DNA of 55,351 nucleotides from Verrucomicrobiota bacterium (GTDB lineage Bacteria > Verrucomicrobiota > Verrucomicrobiia > Limisphaerales > UBA11320): NCBI GenBank assembly GCA_016199985.1, contig JACQFQ010000016.1:1-55351 (forward strand), written 5' to 3'. The translations under genes and the position numbers were made by a program. Shown in pieces: positions 9,391 through 18,998 of this stretch. The notes under the pieces were generated by a model that saw only the letters and a list, made by a program, of their open reading frames with translations, made no database searches and was not told the origin of the DNA. How positions within the stretch are numbered: position 1 is the first letter of the stretch; every line of letters begins with the position of its first letter.

Positions 9391-10112
9391 TCTCTTATCT
9401 CGACAAGCTGAACCTGCGCCCGGCCGAGAAGCGGTTGGTGGTCCTCGCCGCGCTCGCGCTGTTTATCGTGATCAATCTCATCTTCATCGTTCCGCAATTT
9501 GGCGAGTGGGGCCGGCTGGAGAAGGAGATGCGCGACATGCGGACCCGGATGGACAAATACTCCGTCGAACTGAACAAGCAGGGCTATTATAAGAAGGAGA
9601 TCGAGCGGCTCCGGAAGGTGGGACAGGCCGTCGCGGTTGAAGACCAGAAGCTGGATCTCGCCTCGAAGATCGACTCGCTGGCCGCGATCAGCGGCGTGTT
9701 CATACAGGGGAAGAACATCTCCGATCGCCAGAGCACAAGCGGCGGCAAGACGAATCTGTTCTTCAAGGAGCAGACGGCCACTGTGAACGCCAACGCCACG
9801 GAGCAGCAGCTTGTGGACTTTCTGTATCTTCTGGGCAGCGGCGACTCGCTCATCAGGGCCAAGATCATGAATCTTCAGCGCGATCCCACGGGCATGCGCT
9901 TGAAGGCGGATCTCACGCTGGTCGCGAGCTATCCGAACCGCGAAGAAAGGAAATCCCCCGGGGGTTCGCCAAGGGCGCCCGCAACCAACGCTTTGGCCCA
10001 GCCGCAGGCTTCGCCTTTCAAACCAGCGCCTACTTTGCCAAGAACTAATCCGCCACCACGGTTTAACACGAACGGGCTTCCCACGGCGGTGCCGCCGCCG
10101 AAACCGAAATGA
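9387..10112 (+). CDS. PilO/GspM-like inner-membrane alignment protein
   Basis: A 241-residue bitopic protein. Its ATG overlaps the previous stop (ATGA at 9387-9390), indicating translational coupling. A membrane helix at residues ~18-37 follows a short cytoplasmic N-terminus; then come a coiled-coil (~40-85) and a small alpha/beta periplasmic domain (~90-185) as in PilO and GspM. The last ~50 residues are Pro/Ala/Asn-rich and probably disordered, and may span the periplasm toward the secretin, which carries a similar Pro/Ala-rich N-terminus. The assignment comes from topology, size and position between the PilN-like and secretin genes. Confidence 0.7.
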   Translation: MISYLDKLNLRPAEKRLVVLAALALFIVINLIFIVPQFGEWGRLEKEMRDMRTRMDKYSVELNKQGYYKKEIERLRKVGQAVAVEDQKLDLASKIDSLAAISGVFIQGKNISDRQSTSGGKTNLFFKEQTATVNANATEQQLVDFLYLLGSGDSLIRAKIMNLQRDPTGMRLKADLTLVASYPNREERKSPGGSPRAPATNALAQPQASPFKPAPTLPRTNPPPRFNTNGLPTAVPPPKPK

Positions 10113-12760
10113 ACGCTCCTTTTCCAGCATTGAAACTCTTGAGTCTCGCCCTCGGGGCCTGGCTCACGGTCACCCAGGCCTTGGCGCAGGACAACCCGGC
10201 GACGCCGCCCGCCGACCCCGCGGCCCCGCCCGTCTCCCCGGCGACGCCGCCGACAACTCCGGTCGCTCCCCCCGCCGCGCCCGCGCTCCAGCCCATCGAT
10301 CCCGGCGCCGCGGCCCCGCCCGCGGTGAGCCCGACAATTCCTCTGCCCGCCCCCAACCCGCGACTCAACGGTTTCAACAATGCGTTAAGGAACATTGGCG
10401 GTCCCACCAACCGCGGCGGCGCGAACACCAATCGCCCCTCGTTTCCTCCGTTTCCGAGTTTCACTCCGCGGTTGGCAACGAACAACGGCGCGGCCCGGAA
10501 CGCCACGAACCGCGCTGGCGCGGCGACGACTCCCGCGACGGGACAGACAACAATCGCGGCTCCCGCCGTCCCAGTGAACCCGCAGAATCCCCCGGCTCCC
10601 GGCGTCGCCGGAGCGGTCGCGCCCGTGACGCCGCCAGCAACCCCCGCCGCTGTCGCCGGCGGAGGAACAACCACAAACGCCACCCTGACCGCTGAAGGGG
10701 ACGCCGACGGAGAAGTGCTCGATCTCCAGGACGCCGAAATGGAGACCATCCTCAACCTCTATCAGCAGTTCAGCGGCAAGACGATTTTGCGACCCAGCAA
10801 TCTTGCGTTCCCGAAGATCACCATCCAGATGAAGTCGCGAATCAGCAAGAAGGACGCTGTTCAGGCCCTGGACAGCATTCTCTCCCTGAACGGCATCACC
10901 ATGGTGCCTCAGGGCGCGCGATTCATCAAAGCGCTCCAAAGCCAGCAGGCCTTGCAAAGCGGCGTTGTGTTCTATGAGGGCGATCCGAACGATCTTCCCG
11001 AAGCCGGCGTCTACATCCAATACATCGCGAAGTATCAATACATCGATGGCAAGGACGCCTTGCAGATAGTGGATCAGGTGAAGTCCGCGTCGGGCAATAA
11101 CATCCTTATCGAGAATATCCAGACGATCATCCTGCGCGACTACTCCGAGAACGTGAAGCGGATGCTCGAGGTGCTGCGCCGCGTGGATATTGAAACGCCG
11201 CGCGACTTCGACTTCGTGGTGATCCCGATCAAGTACGCCATCTCAGCCAATATCGCCCAGGCGCTCTCTTCCATGACGGCCGGCGGAGGCGCCGGCGGCG
11301 GCACGAGCATCGGCGGAGGCGCCGGCGGCGCCGCCGGGTTTGGCGGCGGCGGTGGGTTTGGGGGCGGGGGCGGGTTTGGCGGCGGCGGTGGGTTTGGGGG
11401 AAGCGGCTTCGGCGGCGGCGGGCTTGGGGGCGGGGGCGGGTTTGGGGGGAGCGGCTTCGGCGGCGGCAGTCGCCTTGGCGGCGGCGGCTTCGGCGGCAGC
11501 AGCTATGGCTCGCGCGGCGGCTATGGCGGCGGCTACTCCGGCTACCAAAACGGCGAGGCGCAACAGGTGCCCCAGGGATTCTCCCCTCAATCCGACTCGA
11601 CTCAGCCTCTGGGCAGGGGAGGGTTCGATCCTCTTCAAGTCGGCACCGTGCCGGCCGGCAATCTCGCGAACCGACCGGCGGCGGCGAATCGATTCAACAG
11701 TATCCGTCAGAGTGGCGCCGCGGGCGGCAAGGATGAGTATGCCGTGCTCGAGAAAGCCAAGATTCTGGACGATGCGCGCAGCAACTCCCTCCTCGTGTTT
11801 GCGAACAAGCAGGATCTCCTGATGGTTTCCAACGTCATCGAAAAACTGGATGTTCTTCTCGCCCAGGTCTTGATCGAAGCCTTGATTCTTGAGATCTCGT
11901 TGACAGATGGCCTCGACTACGGGGTCAGCTACATCCAGCGACCGAAGCAGTGGGGGAGCTTCACAGGCGCAGGCGGTGTGAACAACGGACAGGGGCTCAC
12001 CGACGTCAATGGAGTCGTGTCCTCCGGCGGCAGCAGCAACCTGCTCTCGGGGTTCGGCGACGCATTCAGCTATTTCGGCAAGTTCGGCCAGAGCTTCGAT
12101 ATCGTCGCGCGCGCGGTCTCGAGCGACAGCCGGGTCAACGTGCTCTCCCGTCCCCGCATTCAAACATCACACGCGGTCCCAGCGACGCTTTTCGTGGGTG
12201 AAACCCGGCCGTATCCCACGGGCACGAGCTTCGGCGGCCTTTATGGCGGCACGTCCATCCAGCAGCTGCAAATCGGCATCACCCTCCAGGTGTTGCCTCT
12301 CATCAACTCGGAAGGCCTGGTGACCATGCAGATCGGCCAGCAGGTGCAGAACCGCGGCGCGGACGTCCGCATCGACAACATCGGCCTCGTCCCATCCACC
12401 GTGGAACGCCACGCCAACGCGGTGGTTTCTGTTCGAGACCGCGAGACCGTCATGCTGGGCGGCTTTATCAGCACGGACAAGAGCAAGGAGCGCGGCGGCG
12501 TGCCGCTGCTGAAGGACATCCCGCTGCTCGGAGCGCTGTTCCGGAGCAACAAGGACTCGACCAGTCGCCGGGAGCTGATTGTGCTGATCCGTCCGACGGT
12601 GCTTCCGACGCCGGGCGACGCCGCCGACGCCGCCGCCGAAGAGCGAGCCCACATGCCGGGCGTTGTGATCGCCGAGGAGGAGTTTCAGCGCTCCGAGAGC
12701 AAGCGCCTCGAGGAAGCCCAGAGGGAAGTTCGCCGTCGTCAGCAAGGCAGTCGCAAGTAG
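10109..12760 (+). CDS. gspD: Secretin, GspD/PilQ family, with Gly-rich insert
   Basis: An 883-residue outer-membrane secretin, coupled to the preceding gene by an ATGA overlap at 10109-10112. After a signal peptide (cleavage near residue 25) comes a ~170-residue Pro/Ala/Thr/Asn-rich segment, then an N-type domain (~200-280) and further N domains. A Gly-rich insert fills ~391-480, built of GGGGGFGG-like repeats. The beta-barrel secretin core (~585-835) contains VNVLSRPRIQT, VGETRPYPTG and the signature VPLLKDIPLLGALFRS. A short charged tail ends the protein. It forms the export channel. No pilotin lipoprotein gene is adjacent, and no pilin, prepilin peptidase or GspF platform gene lies in the window, so the system must be completed elsewhere. 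Confidence 0.92.
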   Translation: MNAPFPALKLLSLALGAWLTVTQALAQDNPATPPADPAAPPVSPATPPTTPVAPPAAPALQPIDPGAAAPPAVSPTIPLPAPNPRLNGFNNALRNIGGPTNRGGANTNRPSFPPFPSFTPRLATNNGAARNATNRAGAATTPATGQTTIAAPAVPVNPQNPPAPGVAGAVAPVTPPATPAAVAGGGTTTNATLTAEGDADGEVLDLQDAEMETILNLYQQFSGKTILRPSNLAFPKITIQMKSRISKKDAVQALDSILSLNGITMVPQGARFIKALQSQQALQSGVVFYEGDPNDLPEAGVYIQYIAKYQYIDGKDALQIVDQVKSASGNNILIENIQTIILRDYSENVKRMLEVLRRVDIETPRDFDFVVIPIKYAISANIAQALSSMTAGGGAGGGTSIGGGAGGAAGFGGGGGFGGGGGFGGGGGFGGSGFGGGGLGGGGGFGGSGFGGGSRLGGGGFGGSSYGSRGGYGGGYSGYQNGEAQQVPQGFSPQSDSTQPLGRGGFDPLQVGTVPAGNLANRPAAANRFNSIRQSGAAGGKDEYAVLEKAKILDDARSNSLLVFANKQDLLMVSNVIEKLDVLLAQVLIEALILEISLTDGLDYGVSYIQRPKQWGSFTGAGGVNNGQGLTDVNGVVSSGGSSNLLSGFGDAFSYFGKFGQSFDIVARAVSSDSRVNVLSRPRIQTSHAVPATLFVGETRPYPTGTSFGGLYGGTSIQQLQIGITLQVLPLINSEGLVTMQIGQQVQNRGADVRIDNIGLVPSTVERHANAVVSVRDRETVMLGGFISTDKSKERGGVPLLKDIPLLGALFRSNKDSTSRRELIVLIRPTVLPTPGDAADAAAEERAHMPGVVIAEEEFQRSESKRLEEAQREVRRRQQGSRK

Positions 12761-12822
12761 CCGCCCTCCGGAAAGCAGCCTGGTTCCGGATCCCATTCCG
12801 GGCGTCCCGGGGAGAAAACCCA

Positions 12823-12851
12823 TTGACGCTTCCAGGGTGCTTACCTAACTT
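12823..12851 (+). promoter_or_regulatory. Candidate promoter of the citrate synthase gene
   Basis: TTGACG at 12823-12828, a 17-base spacer and TAACTT at 12846-12851, about 80 bases before the citrate synthase start. It lies after the end of the secretin gene, so it separates the TCA genes from the secretion cassette. Confidence 0.45.
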
Positions 12852-12929
12852 GGCTTGGTTGTGCGATCGGCCGACGATCTCAACAACACGAACCCCTCGT
12901 GCTAACATATTTCTAAGAGTGCTTTGTTC

Positions 12930-14060
12930 ATGTCAGACCCAGATGGACTATCGAAAGGTTTGGAAGGAATCATTGCCGCCAAGACGCGGTTGAGCGACGT
13001 GCAGGGCGACGTGGGACGCTTGATTTACTGCGGCCACGACATCGATGAGCTCGCCGGCAAGGTCAGCTACGAGGAGGTCGTGCATCTGCTCCATCACAAC
13101 CATCTTCCCAATCGCAAGGAGCTGACGGATCTGCGGGCCACTCTTGCCGGATTTCGGGATCTTCCGAGGGGAGTGATCGACATTCTCCTCAGTCTTCCCA
13201 AGACGACTCCGCCGATGCACGCGCTCCGGACGGCGGTGTCGGTGCTGGGCTGTTTTGACACGACGGCCGAGGACGACTCCCAGCACGCCCAGCGTCGCAA
13301 GGCGCTTCGCCTCGTCAGCCAGATTCCGGTGGTGACGGCCTATTTTCATCGATATCGGCAGGGGCTCGATTTGGTGCCGCCCGACCCGAAGCTGGGCGAG
13401 GGGGCAAATTTCCTTTACATGATCAACGGGGAGCGGCCGTCTCCGGACATGGAGAGCACCATGGATCTCTGCTACGTTCTCCACGCGGATCACGGGATGA
13501 ACGCGTCGACGTTTGCCGCGAGGGTCACGATCGCCACCTTGAGCGACATGTACTCGGCGATCACCAGCGCGATCGGAACGTTGAAGGGCCCGCTTCACGG
13601 CGGCGCGAACGAAGGCGTGATCAAGATGCTCCAGGAGATCGGAAGCCTTGAGGCGGTGGACGCCTATATCGAGGACGCCCTGGCGCAGAAGAAGAAGATC
13701 ATGGGCATCGGGCATCGCATCTACAAAGTGCTCGACCCCCGCGCGCCGCACCTCAAGCGGATGGCGCAAAAGCTCAGCGCGCAGATTGGCGAGCCCAAGT
13801 GGATTCAGATGAGCGAGCGGATCGCGGAGCTGATGCTGCAGTCGAAGCACCTCCACGCCAACGTGGACTTCTACTCCGCCACGGTTTACTACTCGCTGGG
13901 CATCCCCACCGACCTGTTCACCCCGATCTTCGCCATCGCCCGCACCTCGGGCTGGACGGCGCATGTTCTGGAGCAGTTGGCGGACAATCGGCTCATCCGT
14001 CCGCAGAGCGTCTACATAGGCCCCACGGGTCTGAAGGTGCTTCCCATTGAGCAGCGCTGA
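12930..14060 (+). CDS. gltA: Citrate synthase
   Basis: A 376-residue citrate synthase condensing acetyl-CoA and oxaloacetate. The catalytic residues are in place: His223 in GPLHGGANEG, His262 in GIGHRIYK and Asp313 in HANVDFYSA; the His185 region HADHGMNAST is also conserved. It is the short, type-I-like form without the N-terminal zinc-binding extension of the enteric enzyme. ATG 12930 is chosen over the in-frame TTG at 12924, which adds only two residues. With sucC and sucD directly downstream a TCA-cycle role is likely; 2-methylcitrate synthase is the main alternative, but no methylcitrate-cycle genes are nearby. Confidence 0.92.
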   Translation: MSDPDGLSKGLEGIIAAKTRLSDVQGDVGRLIYCGHDIDELAGKVSYEEVVHLLHHNHLPNRKELTDLRATLAGFRDLPRGVIDILLSLPKTTPPMHALRTAVSVLGCFDTTAEDDSQHAQRRKALRLVSQIPVVTAYFHRYRQGLDLVPPDPKLGEGANFLYMINGERPSPDMESTMDLCYVLHADHGMNASTFAARVTIATLSDMYSAITSAIGTLKGPLHGGANEGVIKMLQEIGSLEAVDAYIEDALAQKKKIMGIGHRIYKVLDPRAPHLKRMAQKLSAQIGEPKWIQMSERIAELMLQSKHLHANVDFYSATVYYSLGIPTDLFTPIFAIARTSGWTAHVLEQLADNRLIRPQSVYIGPTGLKVLPIEQR

Positions 14061-14169
14061 CCGGCGTCGCGCTTGCGACCGTTTCGGTTTTTCAGTTTCG
14101 AAAATGAAATCAGGCCTCGCATTCGCCGTGTTGGAGCGATGATTCAAGGCGGGCCCCAACCCATCACGC

Positions 14170-15375
14170 ATGAACATTCACGAGTATCAAGCGAAGGATC
14201 TCCTCAAGCGCCACGGGGTGAGTGTGCCGCCCGGAGAAGTATGCGACAGCCCCGACGCCGCCCTCAAGATCGCCGAAGGACTCTTCGCAAAGGGCGCGGG
14301 CTGCGTTGTGGTCAAGAGCCAGATCCACGCCGGCGGCCGGGGCAAGGGAACCTTCACCACCGGCTACCAGGGCGGCGTGAAGCTGTGCAAGTCCGCGCCC
14401 GATGTTCACGACAAGGCCAAGGCCATGTTGGGCAATGTTCTGGTCACCAAGCAGACCGGTCCGGAGGGCCGCCGCGTCAACAAACTGCTGATCGCCGCCG
14501 CGCCCGACATCAAGAAGGAGCTTTACATCGCCGTCCTCCTGGATCGCGCTGTTTCCCGTCCCCTCATCATGGCCAGCACCGAGGGGGGCGTTGACATCGA
14601 GGAGGTCGCTGCTCACACGCCCGAGAAGATCGTCAAGGAGCATGTCGACCCCGCCGTGGGGATCATGCCCTATCAGTGTCGCAAGATCGCGGCCGCGCTT
14701 GGGCTCAAGGGCGATCCGTTCAACGCCGCCGTGAAGCTGATCAAGGGCATGTACGAGACGTGGTGGCAATGCGACGCCGCGATGGTGGAGATCAACCCGC
14801 TGTGCGTCGTCGCGGGCCCCGACGGCAAGGACACCGTGGTCGCGGTCGACGCCAAGATCGGGCTCGACGACAACGCGCTCTATCGCCATCCCGACATCCA
14901 GGCCATGCGCGACCTCGGCGAGGAGTCGCCGCTCGAGATCGAGGCGAGCCATCACTCCCTGAATTACATCAAGCTGGACGGGAGCATCGCCTGCCTGGTG
15001 AACGGCGCGGGACTCGCGATGGCCACCATGGACATCATCCAGCACTATGGCGGACAGCCCGCGAACTTCCTCGATGTCGGCGGAGGCGCCAGCAAGGAGC
15101 AGGTGGCCGCGGCGTTCAAGATCATCCTGAGCGACCCGCACGTGAAGGCTATCTTCGTGAACATTTTCGGCGGCATCATGGACTGCAACGTGATCGCCAC
15201 CGGCATCGTCGAGGCCGTCAAGGAAACCGGCCTCAAGCTGCCGCTCGTTGTGCGGCTCGAAGGGAACAATGTCCTCGCCGGCAAGGAGACCCTGAAGAAC
15301 AGCGGCCTGACGATCATCCGCGGCGACACGATGGCGGACGCCGCGCAGAAGGTCGTCCAGGCCGTCGCCCGCTAA
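14170..15375 (+). CDS. sucC: Succinyl-CoA synthetase, beta subunit
   Basis: A 401-residue ATP-grasp protein, the nucleotide-binding subunit of ADP/GDP-forming succinyl-CoA synthetase. It begins with the classic [17 protein letters not shown] and contains [12 protein letters not shown] for nucleotide binding, EINPLCV for metal binding, the C-terminal CoA-ligase half, and [13 protein letters not shown] at the subunit interface. Its partner sucD starts 18 bases after its stop. It is slightly longer than the ~388-residue enterobacterial protein. It lies 109 bases after citrate synthase on the same strand and probably shares its transcript. Confidence 0.96.
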   Translation: MNIHEYQAKDLLKRHGVSVPPGEVCDSPDAALKIAEGLFAKGAGCVVVKSQIHAGGRGKGTFTTGYQGGVKLCKSAPDVHDKAKAMLGNVLVTKQTGPEGRRVNKLLIAAAPDIKKELYIAVLLDRAVSRPLIMASTEGGVDIEEVAAHTPEKIVKEHVDPAVGIMPYQCRKIAAALGLKGDPFNAAVKLIKGMYETWWQCDAAMVEINPLCVVAGPDGKDTVVAVDAKIGLDDNALYRHPDIQAMRDLGEESPLEIEASHHSLNYIKLDGSIACLVNGAGLAMATMDIIQHYGGQPANFLDVGGGASKEQVAAAFKIILSDPHVKAIFVNIFGGIMDCNVIATGIVEAVKETGLKLPLVVRLEGNNVLAGKETLKNSGLTIIRGDTMADAAQKVVQAVAR

Positions 15376-15393
15376 ACCCCTGAACTTCATTTC

Positions 15394-16284
15394 ATGGCTA
15401 TTCTCGTCACTCCCCAAACCAAGGTGCTCGTCCAGGGCATCACGGGCGCGTTCGGCGCCCGGCACACGCAGCTGAGCCTCGGCTACGGATCGCAAATCGT
15501 CGCTGGCGTGACGCCAGGCAAGGGCGGACAGACGTTCGAGGGCAGGACCCCGATCTTCGACACCGTCGCCCAGGCGGTCCAGGCCACGGGCGCGACCGAT
15601 AGCGCGATTTTTGTGCCGCCCCCGTTCGCGGCCGACGCCATCCTCGAGGCGGTCGACGCGGAGATGGATCTCGTCGTTTGCATCACGGAAGGCATCCCGG
15701 TGAACGACATGGTCAAGGTCAAGCGGGCGATGCAGGGCAGGAAAACGAGGCTGATCGGACCCAACTGCCCCGGCGTTGTGACTCCGGGAGAAGGCAAGGA
15801 TTCGCACGGCGGTTGCCGCATCGGCATCGCTCCGGGATACATTCACAAGCGCGGCCACGTCGGGGTTGTCTCGCGCAGCGGCACGCTGACCTACGAGGCC
15901 GTGTTCCAGCTGACCTCGCGCGGCGTGGGGCAGAGCACATGCGTGGGCATCGGAGGCGACCCGGTCAACGGCACGTCCCATCTCGACGTGATCCAGCTTT
16001 TCATGGCCGACCCTGACACGCATGGGATCATCATGATCGGCGAGATCGGCGGCAGCGCGGAAGAGGAGGCGGCCGAGTGGATCCACAAACACGGGACGAA
16101 ACCGGTCGCGGGATTCATCGCCGGGGCCACCGCGCCTCCCGGACGCCGGATGGGCCACGCGGGCGCGATTGTGAGCGGGGGCAAGGGGACGGCCTCGGCG
16201 AAGATCGACGCCTTCCGGGCCGCCGGTATTGGCGTCGCGGCCACGCCTTCGGAGATGGCCGAGACGCTTCTTAAGATGATGTGA
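15394..16284 (+). CDS. sucD: Succinyl-CoA synthetase, alpha subunit
   Basis: A 296-residue alpha subunit that binds CoA and carries the phosphorylated histidine. The CoA-binding Rossmann part starts with [11 protein letters not shown], residues ~125-150 read [19 protein letters not shown], and the phospho-His is His255 in [16 protein letters not shown]. It is coupled to sucC by 18-base spacing. The enzyme converts succinyl-CoA to succinate with ATP or GTP formation in the cytoplasm. Confidence 0.97.
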   Translation: MAILVTPQTKVLVQGITGAFGARHTQLSLGYGSQIVAGVTPGKGGQTFEGRTPIFDTVAQAVQATGATDSAIFVPPPFAADAILEAVDAEMDLVVCITEGIPVNDMVKVKRAMQGRKTRLIGPNCPGVVTPGEGKDSHGGCRIGIAPGYIHKRGHVGVVSRSGTLTYEAVFQLTSRGVGQSTCVGIGGDPVNGTSHLDVIQLFMADPDTHGIIMIGEIGGSAEEEAAEWIHKHGTKPVAGFIAGATAPPGRRMGHAGAIVSGGKGTASAKIDAFRAAGIGVAATPSEMAETLLKMM

Positions 16285-16316
16285 GTCGCGCGAGCCAGCC
16301 CTCAGCGGCTCGCGAC
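16285..16316 (+). terminator. Hairpin after sucD
   Basis: GTCGCG-CGAGCC at 16285-16296 pairs with GGCT-CGCGAC at 16307-16316, giving about 10 bp with a two-base bulge and a loop of ten. No U-tract follows, so it may be a Rho-dependent end, an RNA-stabilising stem, or chance. Confidence 0.3.
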
Positions 16317-16337
16317 AGGCTTTGACCGCACAGGACC

Positions 16338-17204
16338 GTGGCGCTGCTTGATTTCATTCTAAACCTCTCGGCGCTGTTGCTCTGGCTCAACTGGAGCTAC
16401 CTGGAGCTGTCGCGCCGCGAGTCCCGCCCCGCGGGGATCTCCCTTTTCGGAACGCTGAAGACCACGGCGCCTCCGCTCGTGAGCAGTTGGCCCTATCTCG
16501 CCGGATGCGTGGGGCTGCTTCTTCTTCGCGCCCTGGTCTATCACACGATCGGCTCCAATCTCCGCGTGAATCTCGGCCTGTCCCTCGGAATCATCCCGAT
16601 CCCGTTCACGCCACGCCTTCTCTCGCGCATGTTCCTTTTCTCGTTCCTGAGCTTTGGGGTGTTCGCGGGCGTGTTCTACTTTGGGCTGGTGCTGTTCTCG
16701 ATGATCAACCGCGGCGTTGCGGAGCCCGATGCCTGCCTGCGGCTCGTGCGGATTCATCTCGCGGGGTTGCACAAGCGGTCCGTCTGGGTCCAGGCCCTTG
16801 TTCCGGGCGCGCTCACCGCCCTCTTTTGGCTCGCGACGGGGCCGCTTCTCGAATCGTTGGGCCTCTTTCCTGTCCAAAGCTCGTGGACGGTTCGAAGCAT
16901 GCGCGCGGTGTTGCTCGGAGCGTACGCCTACGTCACCTGGACGCCATCCGCCATCGCGGTCCTGATTCTGTATTCCCTTTCGAACCACGTGTACTTCGGG
17001 AACACCGCCTTTTGGAATTTCGTTCAAGTCTCCGGCCGGAACCTGCTGCAACCCATCGCGGGCTGGGGCCTTCGCAGTCGCCGGATCGACTGGACGCCGC
17101 TGGTCGTGATCCTTCTTCTGGCGTGGATCGGATGGAAGGGCGGCTGGGGTCGCGCGTGCGGCGGGGCGCATCTCCTCATCCAGGGCTGGCACAGCGTTCA
17201 CTGA
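16338..17204 (+). CDS. Polytopic membrane protein, unknown function
   Basis: I do not recognise this 288-residue protein. It is strongly hydrophobic, with about six or seven membrane helices (roughly residues 3-20, 48-68, 95-125, 150-172, 193-220, 253-272) separated by basic loops. The layout resembles YggT-like or permease-like proteins without a clear motif. GTG 16338 is the start in the correct frame, and the first helix begins immediately. The PA14-domain gene starts only 8 bases after its stop, so the two are probably co-transcribed and may act together in the envelope. Confidence 0.65.
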   Translation: MALLDFILNLSALLLWLNWSYLELSRRESRPAGISLFGTLKTTAPPLVSSWPYLAGCVGLLLLRALVYHTIGSNLRVNLGLSLGIIPIPFTPRLLSRMFLFSFLSFGVFAGVFYFGLVLFSMINRGVAEPDACLRLVRIHLAGLHKRSVWVQALVPGALTALFWLATGPLLESLGLFPVQSSWTVRSMRAVLLGAYAYVTWTPSAIAVLILYSLSNHVYFGNTAFWNFVQVSGRNLLQPIAGWGLRSRRIDWTPLVVILLLAWIGWKGGWGRACGGAHLLIQGWHSVH

Positions 17205-17212
17205 CCCCGCCG

Positions 17213-18985
17213 ATGAGCCGCTTCGCGCCCAGCTTGCCGTTTCTCCGCCCCGCAAACGCGTTTCTCCGCGCCTTGCGACCCGGGCTGCTCGTCCGCTGCC
17301 GTGGCGCGTGGGTTGGGCTGGCGTTGCTGGGACGGCTGGCCGATGAGTCGGGCGCGCTCATGGCCCAGACCCGGGCCGAGATTCATGATCGATCCGGCGC
17401 GGAGATCCATGGATCCGTCCTGATGGAGCCGGGGAGGCTTGTGGTGCAAACGGCCGAGGGCGCGCGTCGCGAGTTGTCGCTGGAGGACATTCGATCGATT
17501 CAATTTCAGCGACTCGATAACGCGACGGTGAAGCCGCTGGCCGATGAGGAGCCGGGGTTGGAGGCGATCTATTATCCGGAGCGCGCTTTTGCGGGCAAGC
17601 CCGTCCGGTATCCGGTGGCCGGCGTCCAGCACGCCGCCGCGGCCGCCGCGGCCGCTTCGCCGCCGGTGTCCGCGCGATGGGTCGGATATCTCGCGCCGCT
17701 CGCGACGGGCATTCATCACTTCTCCCTGAGCAGCGCCCAGACCGCGCGTCTTTGGATCGACGGGCAGTGCGTCGCGAGCATCCAGGCAACTAATCAGCCG
17801 AGGGAATCGATCGGCGACGCCTTTCTCGTCGCGGACCAGCGCTACGGCCTGGTATTGGAGTTGGAGGAGGGGGCGACTCAGCCTCCGCCGGTCGTTCGCT
17901 GGGAAGTGAAGGGAATGTCCTCGAGCGCGCTGAGCGCGACGCGGCTGGTGAGGTCCTCGAAAAAGGATCCGCTCGACGACATCACACGAGGGCTGCTCGC
18001 GACTTACTACGGCAATCCCACGTTCACCAATCCGCGGCTTCTGCGGGTGGACCGCGCAGTGTCGATGAACTGGAGGCAGCGCGCGCCCTTTCCCGAAATG
18101 GGCGTGGGGAATCGATTCAGCGTGACCTGGGAGGGAACCGTGACCGTGCCGAAGACCGGCAACCTCCGGATTGGAATGGAGTCCGAAGGCGGCGTCCGCG
18201 TCACGTTCGATGGGTCCGTCGCGATTCAGCGATGGGAGGACCACGCCGAGTCGCCCGCGGGCAGCGCAACTTTCCCGATGCGCGTGGAGGCGGGGCGGAA
18301 TCACTCGCTCAAGATCGAGTTTTTCAACGAGGTGGATCCGGCGCGGATCCTCGTGCATTGGTATCCGTCGGCGGGGATGGAGACGCCAGTCATGGCGGAC
18401 GGGCTATCACCGGCGACCCCGCCCGACGCCTCCTTTCCGGCTTCGATGGGCGATTCGGGAAGCGGCCGCCCGGGAACCCTCGCGGTTTCGGCGCGGCCCG
18501 GGCTTGTGCTCAGCGACGGTTCATTTGTCGCGCAGGCGACCGAATCCGCGACGCGGTCGCAGTTCAGATTGGCGGCGGGCGAATTGCCGAGCCTTGCGCC
18601 GGTGGAATGGGTGAGCCGGGTGTACCTCGCCGAGATCCCGTACGCGGCCCTGGAGAAGCTGGATCCCGCGCGCGCGGGCGCGCTCCTGCACGATGGCGAT
18701 TTTATCGAGGGAGAGTTCCAATCGCTGGACGCCGCGGAGCTGCGGATGAGCTCGATCCTCTTTGGCAACCATCGGGTCAAGCGGGAGCGAGTGGCGGCCG
18801 TGGTGTTGCGGGCCCTGCCGCGATCCGGATCGCCGTGGCGCATTGCGACGCTGGGAGGCTCCTTGTTCAGGCCCTCCAGCGTGGCGATTGAAACGGGCGG
18901 CCTGAAGCTCAGCGGACTCCCCAGCGGCTTCCTGCGGTTGCCGGAGCGTCAACTGCTGGAAGCGCGGCGCGAAGACAAGCGCTGA
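17213..18985 (+). CDS. Secreted protein with two PA14-like domains
   Basis: A 590-residue protein. ATG 17213 opens the most plausible export signal, with a hydrophobic stretch at ~35-45; the same frame extends far upstream but there it overlaps the membrane gene and is not protein-like. Residues ~55-105 are a small beta domain with the pattern AEIHDRSGAEIHGSV, repeated later near HDGDFIEGEFQSLD. The first PA14-like domain starts at ~115 (LEAIYYPERAF...). The second, clearer one starts near 260 (GLLATYYGNPTFT) and contains ESEGGVRVTFDG and LKIEFFNEVDPARILVHW. PA14 folds bind carbohydrates. A role in surface glycan binding is inferred; there is no catalytic domain. Confidence 0.75.
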   Translation: MSRFAPSLPFLRPANAFLRALRPGLLVRCRGAWVGLALLGRLADESGALMAQTRAEIHDRSGAEIHGSVLMEPGRLVVQTAEGARRELSLEDIRSIQFQRLDNATVKPLADEEPGLEAIYYPERAFAGKPVRYPVAGVQHAAAAAAAASPPVSARWVGYLAPLATGIHHFSLSSAQTARLWIDGQCVASIQATNQPRESIGDAFLVADQRYGLVLELEEGATQPPPVVRWEVKGMSSSALSATRLVRSSKKDPLDDITRGLLATYYGNPTFTNPRLLRVDRAVSMNWRQRAPFPEMGVGNRFSVTWEGTVTVPKTGNLRIGMESEGGVRVTFDGSVAIQRWEDHAESPAGSATFPMRVEAGRNHSLKIEFFNEVDPARILVHWYPSAGMETPVMADGLSPATPPDASFPASMGDSGSGRPGTLAVSARPGLVLSDGSFVAQATESATRSQFRLAAGELPSLAPVEWVSRVYLAEIPYAALEKLDPARAGALLHDGDFIEGEFQSLDAAELRMSSILFGNHRVKRERVAAVVLRALPRSGSPWRIATLGGSLFRPSSVAIETGGLKLSGLPSGFLRLPERQLLEARREDKR

Positions 18986-18998
18986 CTTTGGGCCCGGT

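Noticed and set aside
10385..11038. 217-residue minus-strand open frame across the secretin N-terminus
   Set aside because: It runs opposite the Pro/Ala-rich coding region and shows no domain; low complexity on the sense strand explains the open frame.
14164..16158. 664-residue minus-strand open frame opposite sucC/sucD
   Set aside because: It is His/Asp/Arg/Leu-rich with no domain and mirrors two certain genes; long antisense frames are expected in GC-rich DNA.
16487..17212. Upstream extension of the PA14 protein frame
   Set aside because: It overlaps the membrane-protein gene in another frame and the translated sequence is Arg/Pro-rich without a signal peptide.
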